Assembly (NCBI RefSeq): GCF_954871325.1
Contig: NC_088777.1
Coordinates: forward strand, 24,343,366 to 24,407,365
Origin: Gordionus sp. m RMFG-2023
Taxonomy: Eukaryota > Nematomorpha > Gordioida > Chordodea > Parachordodidae
Length of the DNA stretch: 64,000 nt
Direction of reading: 5' to 3'
Shown one piece after another: positions 1-13,400 of the stretch. Below the pieces are notes generated by a model. The model searched no databases. It worked only from the letters and a program-made list of their open reading frames with translations, and was not told the origin of the DNA. Made by a program: the position numbers and the translations under genes. Within the stretch, counting starts at the first letter, position 1. Every line of letters begins with the position of its first letter.

Positions 1-790
1 ATAGGGATACATGGCCGAGAAATGTGAAACAGACATGACCAAGAATAGAGAGCAATGAAAACAAGATATATTAAGGGAATTCGACGTTTTTATATAAAAA
101 CGAAATTTTGGGATAATAGCAAAATAATTGAATTTGAGGTTTTTTACTGAAAAACGAAATTTTGGGTGATAGCAAATTTATAATAAAAGAAAATAGATGT
201 AGAAAAATAATATCTAGAGGTTGCATTGAAAAGGAAAACGAAGGATTATCAAGGGACGATAAAAAATTGTCTTAAGGGTAGAGGTACAGTGAGATAGAAG
301 AAAAGGGAGAGGAAGGGATAAATATTATATGCATATTAATTTTGTTTTTAGATGGTCTCGTATATATGTGTTGGAAATAAGATCATAAAGATGGAAATCC
401 GTGAAATAGATGGGTCCGGAGAATCTAGAAAATGGTTACGACAGGTCAGAGAAGAGACATCCTGCCTGTATAGATGATTAATGAGGTAAGGACGTTAACC
501 AGAGATCAAGGTAGAGGAGAGGAGTGGAAGATATCAAGGAGGATATAGGTACCATACCGTATTAGAAGATGTTAGGGTTGTGGGGGCAATCATTTTATAC
601 GCTATATGGAGAGAGCCCTAGTGGGTAATAACCAGTCACTACTGCCAAGATAATCGACGAAAGAACCGACTGGAGGATTATGCAGAATACGGCGGAACTG
701 TTATTTGATGGAATGGAATGTTATAAGATTTGATCATATTTTTATGGATTTTAAATAAAGTTGCAATTAAATATTTTGTTTTAATTATGC
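1..790. other. Purine-rich, relatively GC-rich block of unknown origin
   Basis: This stretch differs from its surroundings by being rich in G and A on the plus strand and less AT-rich. It contains a short direct repeat (a 'cgaaattttggg...atagcaaa' core near 103-125 and again near 157-173). Six-frame reading gives only short open pieces, and none matches a family I know. It lies downstream of kinase exon 2 on the minus strand, so it would be intronic. It may be a decayed mobile element, but I see no ends, domain or target duplication. Confidence 0.3.
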
Positions 791-1256
791 AAATATTTTG
801 TTTTGGATAAATTATTAGTTATAAATTGTAAATCATCTCTTTTACGCGTATTCAAATCCTTATATGAAAATATTTAGTTTGTATAGAAATAAAATTTCTC
901 ATTTTTTGAAATTTTTTTTTGATATATATATTTTATGAAATAAAGTAGATTTAAATTTACTTAATTAATTTATTAGTTCACTTAATTATTAATATATAAT
1001 TTCAGTCAGTTCCTTACTACAACTTTCAAAACATTTAATATTTTATAATCCACATTAATTTATATAAGAATTTGTGTATTAGAAATTACATTGCATATTA
1101 ATTGTAAAACCCCAAACTTATTTAAAATCAAAACATGTTCGTAGAAGCCAATTTTAAATCTTTTGATATATAGAATTATTCGAATAATATTTCAAACATG
1201 AGCCAAAAAATAATAATGATTTAAAATATTTTATGTATTAAAATATATTTAATTAC
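791..1256. other. AT-rich intron sequence, nothing recognised
   Basis: Plain AT-rich DNA directly downstream (minus strand) of kinase exon 2. It begins with the exon's splice donor, read GTAATT on the minus strand at 1256-1251. I see no further kinase exon, so the next one should lie left of the window. Confidence 0.5.
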
Positions 1257-1421
1257 CCATAATTTTTGCTTGAAATAATAAGCTTCATGCAACCCAACAA
1301 TATTTTTGTGTTTACATTCGAACAATATATTGAGTTCAACGGTAAAATCATCAAGTTCGTCCTCGTTATGAATTTCTGCGATTTTGGCTGCAGCAAAAAT
1401 GTTGGTCTGTTTGTTCTGAGC
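1257..1421 (-). CDS. Kinase exon 2
   Basis: 55 codons in phase 0. It was found by translating a small GC-richer island. The AAAK lysine and the DELDDFTVEL helix-C segment align without gaps to SLK/STK10. It is bounded by an AG acceptor (1423-1422) and a GTAATT donor. Confidence 0.85.
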
Positions 1422-4400
1422 CTTAATTTTGTTTAGAATTTGTATTTAAATAAAAAGACATGTGTATTCTATAAAATGCATAGAATTATAAAAATCAGTA
1501 AAAATTTTTTTATACAGCTGAAATAGATTTTTGAATTATATTATGTTTTTTAGGTTTAATGCCAACAAAAAAGTTTTCTTTTAAATATTTGAATATACAG
1601 ATAATCATAACCTGGATCACATGTCATATCAAAAACCTTTCGTCTGGTCTCTTTCAATTTCGATAAAATTGGTAGGCGCGTTATATATGTTTTTATTATA
1701 TCAAAAACGAAATTATAGCTCATTAGCAATTATACAATGTAAAATAATGGGGACTAAATTACAAAAATTCGTTTTTAAAACCTTTTTATTGATGTTGAAT
1801 AATTAGTTAAAAATTAAAATCTTAATTAGTTTGAATATTGAATCTTTAATAACTGTCAATAATTATAATTATGAGGGAAACGGTTTTTAAAAATATTGGT
1901 CATCTTATGTACATTTGAAAATATTCGAATATATTATGAGCTCCAATTTTTCAAATTTCATTTTCTATTATTCTTTTACTATTTTCCAAATAATTTCTTC
2001 TATAGCGTGGCTGGGCAATTATTTAAAATAACATAGCGAATAATGTATAAAAATCGTATGGATGGATAGGGCTATATGTGAATGTTTCAATGCAATAAAC
2101 GGCCTTTTTTATCGTTTAAAATCATTTTAAGGCATTAAAATTGATTAACGAGTAATATCATGTTCATGGATTATGAAAAAAAATATTCAATATGCATATT
2201 ACTCGTAAATCAATTATGACTTATGATGATTTCAAAGGGTAAAGAAAGCCTTTTATTGCATTGAAATGTTCTACTTATTTATATAAGTTTTTTATACATT
2301 ATTAGCGATATTTATAATTACCCAGCCGCGCTAATTATTCCAATTATTACTAGTAAAAAAAAATAATAGAAATTAAAAATAGGAGCTCAAAATATATTCG
2401 AAATGTTAATTATATTTTAAACAAATTTAATTTTGTGTTTCCCCCATAATACAATTATTGACTTAGTTATTAATATTAGATTCAATGTTCGAACTAATTT
2501 AGCATTTAATTTTAAACTCTTTAACATCAGTAAGGGTGCATTCACAGTAGAGAGCGACAGCGACACGACAAAATACAAATATATGTAATTACTAATGACT
2601 ATTCATAGCGAGCTTTTGCATCGCGACACGACATTCCCGACAAATTTGTCGCATTAAACATAGAAATCAATTTACAAAACATTTTGTTTTTTTTTTCAAA
2701 GCGACATAACTACAATATGGCCGAAAAAGAAAATTTGCAAGTAAATTTGAAATGCTATTAAAATAATAAATGTTATATATATTAGAATATAAATAAATAT
2801 TATGTTAATAATTTTTTATAGAAAATCAATAAAGAAGATTTAATCAACTCCTTCAGATACCATACTTGTCTTTATGACAAAAAATGCATAGGTTATAAAA
2901 ATACCCAGAAGAATAACTCTATATGGAAATCAATATCAGCTAAAAACAATATTGAGACAGGTAATTAAAGAGTATATAAATTTGAAATATTTTTCTTTTG
3001 CTATAGAGATGGCCAAATTAGCATGGAAAAATCTAAGAGATTGCTTTATGAGGGAACATAAAAAATTAACATCTTTAAAGAGTGGGTCAGGGACTAATCA
3101 AACTCCCACTTGGCAACATAACATGGCTTTCCTTAATCCAACTATAGAGCCAGGGATTCAGTATACCAATTTGAAAAAAAACAAATCCTGTTATATCTAA
3201 AATTGATGAAGCAAATATTGCTAGAGCAATGTTTGAGCAAATGAGTGGTAATGAAAATTATCAATATGAAGATGGTAAATATACTAATTTTTGTTAAGAT
3301 TTTATTAATACATAGCCATTGAAATCCTCTGCATAGAGACAAGTAGTGAAGCTACAATTTTAAGGAATGATTGTAATCATATTTTATATAAATAATATTA
3401 TATATATTTAGCATCACCATCAATTAGTATAGGATCAAGTTTATCTTGCAAAAAATTAATTAAAAAGAGGGATATTGATCAAGGTAATTTGCAGTTGTAA
3501 ATATTTTTATTATTTTAAACTAGATCTATTTAAGCAAATACTTGAATTAGAAAAAATGAAAGAAAGAAGATTATCTACAAATTCTTGGATCAATGTCATG
3601 CTTGAGCAAACCCTAACAAAAAGATCAGAAAGGGGAAAGAAAAAGCTTATTAAAATTATTTTTGATATACTCTTCAATTTTGACAGTGATCAAGAATAAT
3701 ATAAAATATTATATTGCATTGTTATTATTTCATTGGAGGGCTTTTATATTATTTTAATCATATTTAAGACACATATAATAAACTTTCTTTTTATTAAATA
3801 ATTACAAATCAATATAAAAAAAATAGAGTAATATTTTTAAAAAAATAATTATAAAGCTACAATTGCGATGATAATTTATTTCTATAAAAATATTCAGAAA
3901 AGGCATCTCTAATATCTATAGAAACCTTTGAGGGTTTTTTTATAGATTTAGGATTTCATAAATAATTATTTTATTTAGGATCTTGAGTATCCTTGAGGTG
4001 GAGATCTATGTTTTCTTTATCAATAACCAAATTGTGTAATAGTGCATAAGTTTTTATAATTGTTTCGCTATTGGTGACATTTGGTATCCAAGGCTCGATT
4101 AAGAATACACCATTTAGAGGCCAATATGCCAAAGGTGCATTCCACCCTTCTAGCCCTTGAAAGGCGATGGATAGTTACAACCTGTTCCCAAATATCTAAG
4201 CAATCTTGATTATGTAAAATAAAATTAATATAAACCTTAGTGTTATTATCAATTTTTCTTCTACTGATGTAGGATTTTGAATAAAATTTGTTTTTTTACC
4301 ATTAGTTTTGATTTAATATGGGTTAAAATATAATAAAAGGTTTTCTAAATACAAAATTCCAATTTAGATTATACAATGAAATATATATTTTGGTTAATCT

Positions 4401-7400
4401 CATATAATTGTAAAATTTTTATTGTTTATAAGTTTTGGGAATAGTACTGAGAACTCTCCTTCCTCTTCTTTTCTAACATTCAGATTATTTTTTCTCCTTT
4501 TCATATAAGGATATAGTAGGAATAATTTTAAAGTTTGTATAGATAACTTTTTTAAAAAAAATAAAAATATGCTTGTCGCTTACGACACATCAGCTGCTCT
4601 GTCGTTTAGTGTCGCTGTCGCTCTCTACTGTGAATGCACCCTAAAAGGTAAAAAAAGAAGCGATTTTTGTATCCTTAATCCCTATTATCTTAGGTAATAT
4701 AATTGCTAATGAGCTAAAATTTCCTTTTTGATATAGGGGAGATCGGGGTAAAAAGATTGGTATATTATATTTTTACAATAATATTTTGAAACATTAAAAA
4801 GCAGAACAAATTATATATCTTTTATAATCTAATCCTTCATATAATAAAAAAGATGTAGCTCTCTAACTATAATATTTTAGGAGCTGTGATCATTTATGTG
4901 AAGTGTGCCATTTTTGCCATTTTACCCCATACCTAGGGTAAAGTAGTTAAAATAAAATTGAACATAATTATATTGTTTAATTGAACAAAATATTGTGATT
5001 TAGATCTCATCACTTTTAGTATAAACTAATCGATACAATACCGGAATTTAAAAAATTGTATCAAAATTAGCAAATTTTCTATTGCTTTTTAAGCGCGTCA
5101 TACATTTCAATTATACAGCTAATCAGACGAAACATTTTAACCGCTTTACCCATAACAACTTTAACCCAAGGCGATATTTATTGTATAAATCGTTATTGCG
5201 TGACTTCTAGTTGAGCTATAAACTTCCGATTATAGAGGAATATATATAAATTTTTAAATTCTGAGCTTTAATATATTTAGGCATGACTAAATACTGCATT
5301 GCTAAATAGCAATTAATCATAATTAATCAAAATTTTATTATATAATCTTTTAAATATAATTTTCAGAAATGTTTTTTTAAATATATCAATTTTTTATTAA
5401 ATAAAAATTTGAGATTAAATATTTATTAATTTATAAATCTATTTTTAATGAATCCCGAAAAAGCCTATGGAAAAAAACTCAACCGAAAAATCTGAGGGAA
5501 AAAAAACCTTGAAGAAAAAAAATCTGTGGAATTAAGAATTTAGAAATAAAATATGTGAACATCTTTATTAAATACTTTAAATGGTAAATATAAAATATTT
5601 TGCTTTACATTTTATAAAGTAGAGATATATTTAAGGTAACTAATGTTTGATGGAAACCACAAACTATAAACTGAAGGATTCATTCAGTTATATGTTATAC
5701 GCGTATCATATAAATTATTTGTGATAACGGGGGTTTACTGCCTTTTACAAAAAAAACTCAAATAACTTAAATAGCAAATGAACATAATTTAGATATAGAT
5801 CCCACAAGAATATACATTTATTTTGAAAAATGATTTATCAATGCTGTAAAAAATGTTCTTGGTAAGTTATTAATTACATTTTATGTTTTAATTTGGCATG
5901 TATCTAGGGCCACATGCGTGTATCAAATGGTGCATTTATCATCTCTAGCAATTCAATCAAATTCAAGCATTAGGAGAATTATATTTGCTATTGTTAAAAA
6001 ACTTATAAATTTTATAGTTGTATATTTGAAAAAAAAATTAATTTAGACTTGATAAAAAAAATCAACATAATAAGGGAATTTAATAAAAAAATTATTAAGA
6101 TGTATCTAAATATATATTAGGACATATTGTCAAAGTTATCATAGAGTAAAGTTGTTATATTTTAAAAAAAACAAAACAAAATATAACACTTCTTATTAAA
6201 ATACTTTGATAATAAGAACACCTGAAAAATAGCTTTCTAATAAAAATTACTTTAGAATTTAATATAAATTAATGCTACTTTAACTTAAATATATGTAACA
6301 CCAAAAGTTTATAATTATTAAAAATGACCTAGCTAAATTTCCTTTGAACAATTCTTGTTAATAAAAACATAAGACTTAAGTTATGTAGGATATAAAAGGG
6401 ATATGAAATGAAAGTAAATATTTATATTTCAAAAAGTCATTATTATTTTTATTTTTGAAAAATAGAAGATCATTACTAATTAGACATAACTTTATTTAGA
6501 TATTCACATTTTATTATTAATTTAATTAATAATTTTTGAGACTACATTATATCAATATAAAATAGTTTATATTATTATTAAAGTAAATAAATCTTTAATA
6601 AGCTTTTTTATAAATATTATATTGTATTACTTATATTTTTTGGTGCAAATATATTCCTTACTGCAGGACCTTGTAGTCTTTAACGTTCAGGAGAAACAAA
6701 AAGCTAATAAATATTTATTTTAAAAAAAATAGATAATCATGTGATAAAATTCATGTCAGTTTTTATTATTAAAATATTCATTTTTGGAAATGGTCCTCCC
6801 AATGATAAAAATCATGTCTATAATAATTAAAAAGATTCGAACTTTTATAGGTGATGATTGAGGACCTATAAATATACAGCTTTCTGCAAAAGAAAAACAT
6901 TTTTGATAAATGTTACTTACAAGTTCTTGATGAGGAAGCAACATTATGATTTTTATTTTAGTATGAATATATTTTATGAATTGTCTATTTATTCAGTGAA
7001 ATTATTTATTTATATTGTATTCTCATTTAAACTCCTTTGATAAAAATTTGTAAATCACAAAATATTAGAAATGAGTAATTTTAATAGATTTTTGATAGTA
7101 CATATAAAAATTTTAAAAAAATGATGAGTTACATAAATAATTTACAAAGTAATTTGCACTGTAACTGTGATATATATAACTATATCGTTAGTTTTTTAAT
7201 AAATACCTGTAACTACTTACTTTTAAGGGTAAATTTATCAATGTTAGAAAAAAAATTCTATTCAACTGATCAATACCAATGATTAGGGACTTCTACACCT
7301 CCTTAAGCTATTAACAATTTAACCACCTATAAAAATTTTATTCTAATAAAAATATAAGCAAAAATAAAAATTTTTAATAAAAATTAGCAAAAAAGAGAAA

Positions 7401-10400
7401 TCCAAATCAGAACTGTCATTCGATGTCAAATGAGCAAAAAATTAGACTTTCGGCTGACCCCTTTCGATTTTTTTCAAAATTTGGTAAGCAAAGAAAGTGT
7501 AATGTAATTAAGAAATTTTCAAAATTTGTTGTCGTATTTTTACCATTCACTGTCTTCATTCAATTAAACATATCCTAAAAACTACATAAGTGTAAATAAC
7601 AAATTTAATAGCAAAATTACGTATAAAGATTATATTTTTAGATAAATTTTATTTTTGATTTTTCCAATTTCCGGTCATTTTATTTAATATACAAGAATTA
7701 AAAAAAATTTGGAAATAACAGCCTTTTATTTTTATAAAAAATTTAGGAGACATTATTAAACTCCTCTTCTATATTTATAAAAAAAATCGGTCTGGGACGC
7801 GTCCAAATTCATTCTCAAAATCGGTAAAAATGACTAGAAAAGTGTACAAATATTTTCCCAAAGAGGGGCGTCTTTGTATAAAATTAAATATTAATCAGTT
7901 TTTAATAGTTTTTCTTAGCGTATTTAATATAATTTAAAGTATTATTAATCTTGTGAGTAAAAATAACAATAAGCGGGGTTTCAATCAATAAAAGAAATTT
8001 TTATATGTCAAATCAAAATTCGGCCGACCTCTTTTAAAATAGTTAAAAAAATGATGGAATTATTTAAATTGGTAAAAAAAATGAGAAGGCCGTTTATTTT
8101 AGCTTGCTTGGACATCGGTATCCTGAGATATAGGGCTTCAAAGGTGCAAAAAATGGCGAGTTTCGAGCCTATAAATTATTTAAATTGCTTATATCTCAAA
8201 AACTATGTAAAAATAAATAAATATATGATTTTATAAGTAAAATAAATCTCTAGAGGTCTATTGAAAGAATAAAAAATTTGTCGACATTTTGCCTTTAAAT
8301 TCTTGCTTACGGCTTCACGGATGTTTTTAACCAATGGTTTTCGAAAAAAAATTGTCTTCTATTTAAACACCTTTTATAAATATATATACAATATGAAAAC
8401 CATAGCGATGCTATTGGCTCTTCTGGAATAAACATTTTATAATTAGATGGCGTTATAAGAAATTATGGATTATGGTTAAGATTTTGGTGCTACCTTACCA
8501 ATATTAGGATATTTTTACTCTTTATACAAAAATATTTTTAAATTCTAAGATAAGTACCAATTAAACAAGGGGGCAATGGGGGAAAATGCTCCTTAGACAT
8601 CTTAATAATGTTTCAAGATTCCAATATCAAATCTTTTTCATTTATTTTTATTATTTATCTTTATTAATAACATAGAAATACAGATAATCTAATTCCTTCC
8701 ATTATTTAAAATATAGTTAGAAATATAAATAATTAAATATTTAAGCAAATAAATTTAAATTGCCACATCTTTATATATAATACAAATGAAATTTCAATTT
8801 AAAAAAAATCAATATTCAGGAAGAGCTGTCGCCTATATTTATATATTTATAAAAGGGTCTAAAATAAAAAGCAAAAATTTTTTCGAAAACTACCCCCTTT
8901 TTGCTTAAAAACACGTGTAAACGTAAACCGTAAGCTAAAGCAAATTGGCACAATTTTTTTTTCCTCGCCAGATCTACCTATAAAATGATATATATATATA
9001 TATCATTTTTTAAAATATTTTTAAGATATAAGCAATTTAAAATTTTACAATGCGAAACTTGTAATTTTTTTCATCTTTGAGGCTCACGAACCAGGCTGAT
9101 ATGAAATACTCAAGATTCTGATTCATTCTAAACTTGATTGAACATATATTTTATTAAGATTCATTAAATATATATTATATGGACGAATAAATAATTTTAT
9201 AATAAAATGAATTTCTTTTATCGGTTGACAATTTCTTTTATTGATTGAAACTCCCGTTGTCATTTTCATTTACGAGATGAATTATCATTTATATTATATC
9301 AAATACGTTAAGAAAAACCATGAAAAACTGATTAATATGTAACTTTATACAAAGACGCCCCCGTTTACACACTTTTCTAATAATTTTTATCGATTTTGAG
9401 AATGAAGCTGGCCGCGTCCCGGATCAAATTTATTTTATAAAAATAGAAGAGTTTAGTAAGGTCTCCTGAATTTTTTATAATTAAAGGTGGTATTATTTCC
9501 AAAAAATCATCAGAGCCCTGCAGGCCCGGCATTGAATATTTTTTTATTTAAAATAACCGGGCCGGGTAAATTTTTAGTTTAAATTTTATATTTATAAAAA
9601 AATAATGATTCCATATGGCATCTACGTGCGCCTAAATAGAAAAATTATGTTCTTAAGAAATGCTAGCATTATAAATATTATCAGATTCTATGTGTAATCC
9701 ACTAGTAATAGAAGGTATAAAACTAATGGAACGTTTATAATTTGGCCAAAGTCGGAACATAAAAATGAAGGAGTTAAAACGTAATAAAATACAAGCAAAA
9801 GCCTATATTATCCTGATAATTAATAAATACGCATGAAATTATTATATAATTATATTGTAATGCCTCATTAAATCATCACGCGTTCTTAGAAGTTATAAAA
9901 TAACATGCAAGTTGATGATGTCAAATTAGTTCGCAGAACTTTAAAGGGTTTAATCCTTAAATATTATATAAAATGGCCGGAAATTGTAAAAATCAAAAAA
10001 AAATTTTATCTAAAAGAATAATCTTTGTACGTGATATTGATTAGATATCTGCAAATCACGGTTCGGCCTGTACCCGTTGCGAACGGCTTTCGGGCTGGGT
10101 CGGGCCTAATATTTTTTTTAAAAAAATTTTGAGCTAGACCAGGTCGGGCTTAAATTTTAAATATGATATCATATATTTGTCAAATAAATTAATATATTTC
10201 AAAATTCTTGCAAGAAACAAAGCGTTAATATTTTCTATTTATTTTATTAAAAATAAAAAAAAATTAAATTTTTCTATATTTAAATAAATTCAGGAAGGGC
10301 CAGGAGGCAAATATTATTTTTTATTTCGGTTCGGGCTTTTTAGAACAAATAAAAAAAAAAATTTGGGGATCGGGATGGACAGGGCATTTTTTTTAAATTT

Positions 10401-13400
10401 CAGGCCCAGCCAAGTTTAAAAAATTAGGCCCGATGCAGATCACTAATTTTGATATTAAATTTTTTATTTATACTTGTGTAGTTTTTATGATATGCTTAAT
10501 TGATTGGAAGCAAATAATGGTAAAAATACGGCATTATAGCCACTTTGAACCCTAATATTTTAAAAAATATAAAAGACAGGATACTAAACTTTTGGCCATA
10601 TCTTAGTTACATTAACCTTTAATTGTTTACCAATTAAAAAATCAAAGGTGGTCAGCCAAATCGTGGTTGATTTATGAAATGATCTAAACTATGGTTTTAC
10701 TTTTTGACAATAGAGTCTACATAATAACTAGCCCCCCCCCCACATTTCAATTCTTGCCATCAATTCCAAAAAAATTATATCATCATCATTGGGGGTGTAC
10801 CGATATCATTTTTTGGAGGCTGATCCGATATTCCCGATATTAAATTGGTATCGGCCGATTACCGATCCAATATTATATCTAATTTTGTATTCTGTAAAGA
10901 TACCAACGGTTTTAATTTTTAATATACTTTAATTAGTATAGCATCAATAATTTAACTATACCATAACTTATGTCATTAAATATATTATAATGATCAGTAT
11001 AGTTTATATTCAATTCAATTGCAATTCTAAAAGTATATAAAATATTTTTATTGTTAAATCACTTTTATATAATAAGTAATAACATTAATCTATATACATA
11101 ATAACAAATTTATTATGAAATTTGAAAAAATATTTAAAATAATATTTAACATTAATATATCGAAGATTTCTTTTTAGATATATATCAAAATTTCCAATTA
11201 TCAGAAGTCAGCCTGTGGCGATGGTAACTGCCAATATCACCTGCTTCACTAAAAACAGATTCTGAAGAGATTATCCAACACTTTTATAAACTGAATGCGC
11301 AAAAAAAATAACAATATGGCAGAATGTTTATTAATAAATTATTATTATTAAAAAAATATATATAAAAATGGATTTTGATTTTATTTATAAGAATAAATGA
11401 TTTTAGATATAACTTTTTTAAAAAATTTATAACATTTTATTTTTGTTAAAGACGCCATTTATATAGGATCGGAAATTTTATAATATTGGCCGATAACCAA
11501 TATTTCAATATGGGTGAAATATCGGCCCGATCCGATAAAAAATATAGGTACATCCCTAAATCATATGCAGTATTCATAGGAAAAAAAACAGTCTAGCAAT
11601 ATATTATGATTTATTAAAAATTAATCCATGCAATTTATAAAAAAAATTAATAAGAAATACTTCTTTTCTATTAGTTAAGAAATTTGTCGATGATATTTTT
11701 TATAGATTTGTCAGCTAATTTTTTTTTTAATTTTTGAGGGTTAATTATACTTAAAACTGAAAGTGTTGGTAAATACAAGCAAATTTGACTATAAAATTGC
11801 AAATAGCTTGTTATCAAGGCAAGGTTATAGAAAATTTTAAAAAAACCAGACTTTAGTAAAGGCTATATAATATCATCTTAGGTGAATATCTTATCGTTAT
11901 TTTTGATATTATCCATAATTCATCCATTATTCAGTTTTCTTAAAGGTAACCCATTAAAATTTTTTCTTTTTGTTCTTTGCCAAAAATCCAAAAACAAGAT
12001 AAAATTAAATTTCAAAACATATATAGGATAAATGGATATAAAATTTGTGCATATTTATTTTCTATCATTTCTGTAATTTGATGTCAAAGCAGGTGTTAAT
12101 CGATCCACATCGCAAATTTTCCTGTTTTCGTAAATATCATAAGCTAGGAGTGTACCGATACTACTTTTTGGATGCCGATCAGACCTAATATGATATATTA
12201 TTTATATCGACCGATTACCTATCCAATATCATATTTGATTTTGTATTCTGTAAACATTCATTAATTTTTAATCCCTATCTAGTGTTGCAAAATCGCTTCT
12301 TTTGATTATAAAGGGCCAACTCAGTACTTTCCAGAAAAATTTTAAACAAGCCTGAAGATTTTGCTCATAGATGGCACAAAGTTTTGGATATCTATTTGCA
12401 AAACTCGAGCTTCAAATATTTTTCTAGATAAAATACTGAGTTAGCCATTTTTAAAAATTGACTCAAATGAAACAATTTTGCACTTATTACTCTACTCCTT
12501 GCATATACTTTTTTTAAACATAAATTTAAAAGTATATAAAATATTTTTATTGATAAATCACCTATTTATATAATAACATCAATGTAACATAATATGTAAT
12601 AAATATATTATGAAATTTGAAATAAATTTTTTTAAAAATTAAGATCTTTTAATAACAACTATAATTCAAAATTTTTAGAAAAAAGCATTTTATCAGAGTT
12701 GTTAAACCCTACTTTTAAAAGTAGCGCATTACTGTAATTGCTACTCATCAAAAAAAAGTAGAACACTATTAGCTACTATTTTTTAAATGTAGCTATGGCT
12801 ACCTTATAGGCTACTTTTTATTTAAAAAATTAGAAATATTTTTGTTATATTTATTGTTTATAATGTAATTGCCTAGTATATAATACATAAAAATCAACAT
12901 TTATAAAAATTTATTTAAAAAGACTATAATTTATGTAATAAAAATAACTATATGGTAATATTACCAGGGCCCGAATACCAAACATCCTGGAGCCTACAAA
13001 TTTATCGTTAGATGATGGCTTAAGACCAGATGGCTTAACTTCCGGTTAAGCCATCTGGTCTTTAGGGAAATCCTTAATTTGGGACTTCACATGTGTATCT
13101 TCTTCCCAAAAAATTTAAATTCTAATCCGGTTGATATAGCCGAGAAAAAAAAACAATGAAATATTCCAAATTCACAAATTATATTTTTACACCAATTGTT
13201 ATCTCTTCCCTTGGACATATGCCAAGTGGAACTTTAAAGTTTTTAAAAAATATAGGGGTTAAGATAAGAGCCCTTACATCAGAACCTAAAGAATTTTATT
13301 TTTTAAAACAAAACCTTCAAATCACAATTTTAAAATATAATTACGCATGTTTTTTGGGTACTTGTAGTCCCACCTCGGTTTTTATATAATATTGATTTAA

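Larger units (their letters stand above)
2534..4641 (+). mobile_element. PIF/Harbinger DNA transposon
   Basis: Terminal inverted repeats start GGGTGCATTCACAGTAGAGA on the left and are mirrored on the right (4610-4641). They are flanked by the 3-bp target duplication TAA (2531-2533 and 4642-4644) expected of this superfamily. Subterminal sequence repeats 'agcgacagcgacac'. Inside are the two genes typical of Harbinger: a MADF-type DNA-binding protein on the plus strand and a transposase relic on the minus strand. It sits inside the right arm of foldback element A, so it is the younger of the two. Confidence 0.9.
1698..4732. repeat. Foldback element A: ~430-bp inverted arms, right arm split by a Harbinger transposon
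   Basis: The left arm (about 1698-2158) is matched in reverse complement by 2197-2530 followed, after the Harbinger insertion, by about 4645-4732. The loop is only about 38 nt. Matching landmarks include the innermost 'aacgagtaat'/'attactcgt', the 'gggcaattat'/'ataattaccc' segments and the outermost 'gctcattagcaatta'/'taattgctaatgagc'. Arms differ at many positions, so the element is not recent. No coding sequence is visible. It could be a MITE-like or foldback transposon; I saw no clear target duplication. Confidence 0.75.
7440..10680. repeat. Foldback element B: ~900-bp inverted arms, right arm holds two insertions
   Basis: The left arm (about 7440-8350) pairs with the right arm read in reverse as 10680-10446, 10045-9946 and 9515-8830. 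Landmarks are 'gggacgcgtcc'/'gggacgcggcc', 'ggggcgtctttgtat', 'caatcaataaaagaaa' and 'aaattgcttatatct'. The right arm is interrupted by foreign blocks at about 9516-9945 and 10046-10445. The loop is about 8351-8829. No protein-coding part is recognisable. Together the arms could form a hairpin close to 1 kb long. Confidence 0.75.
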
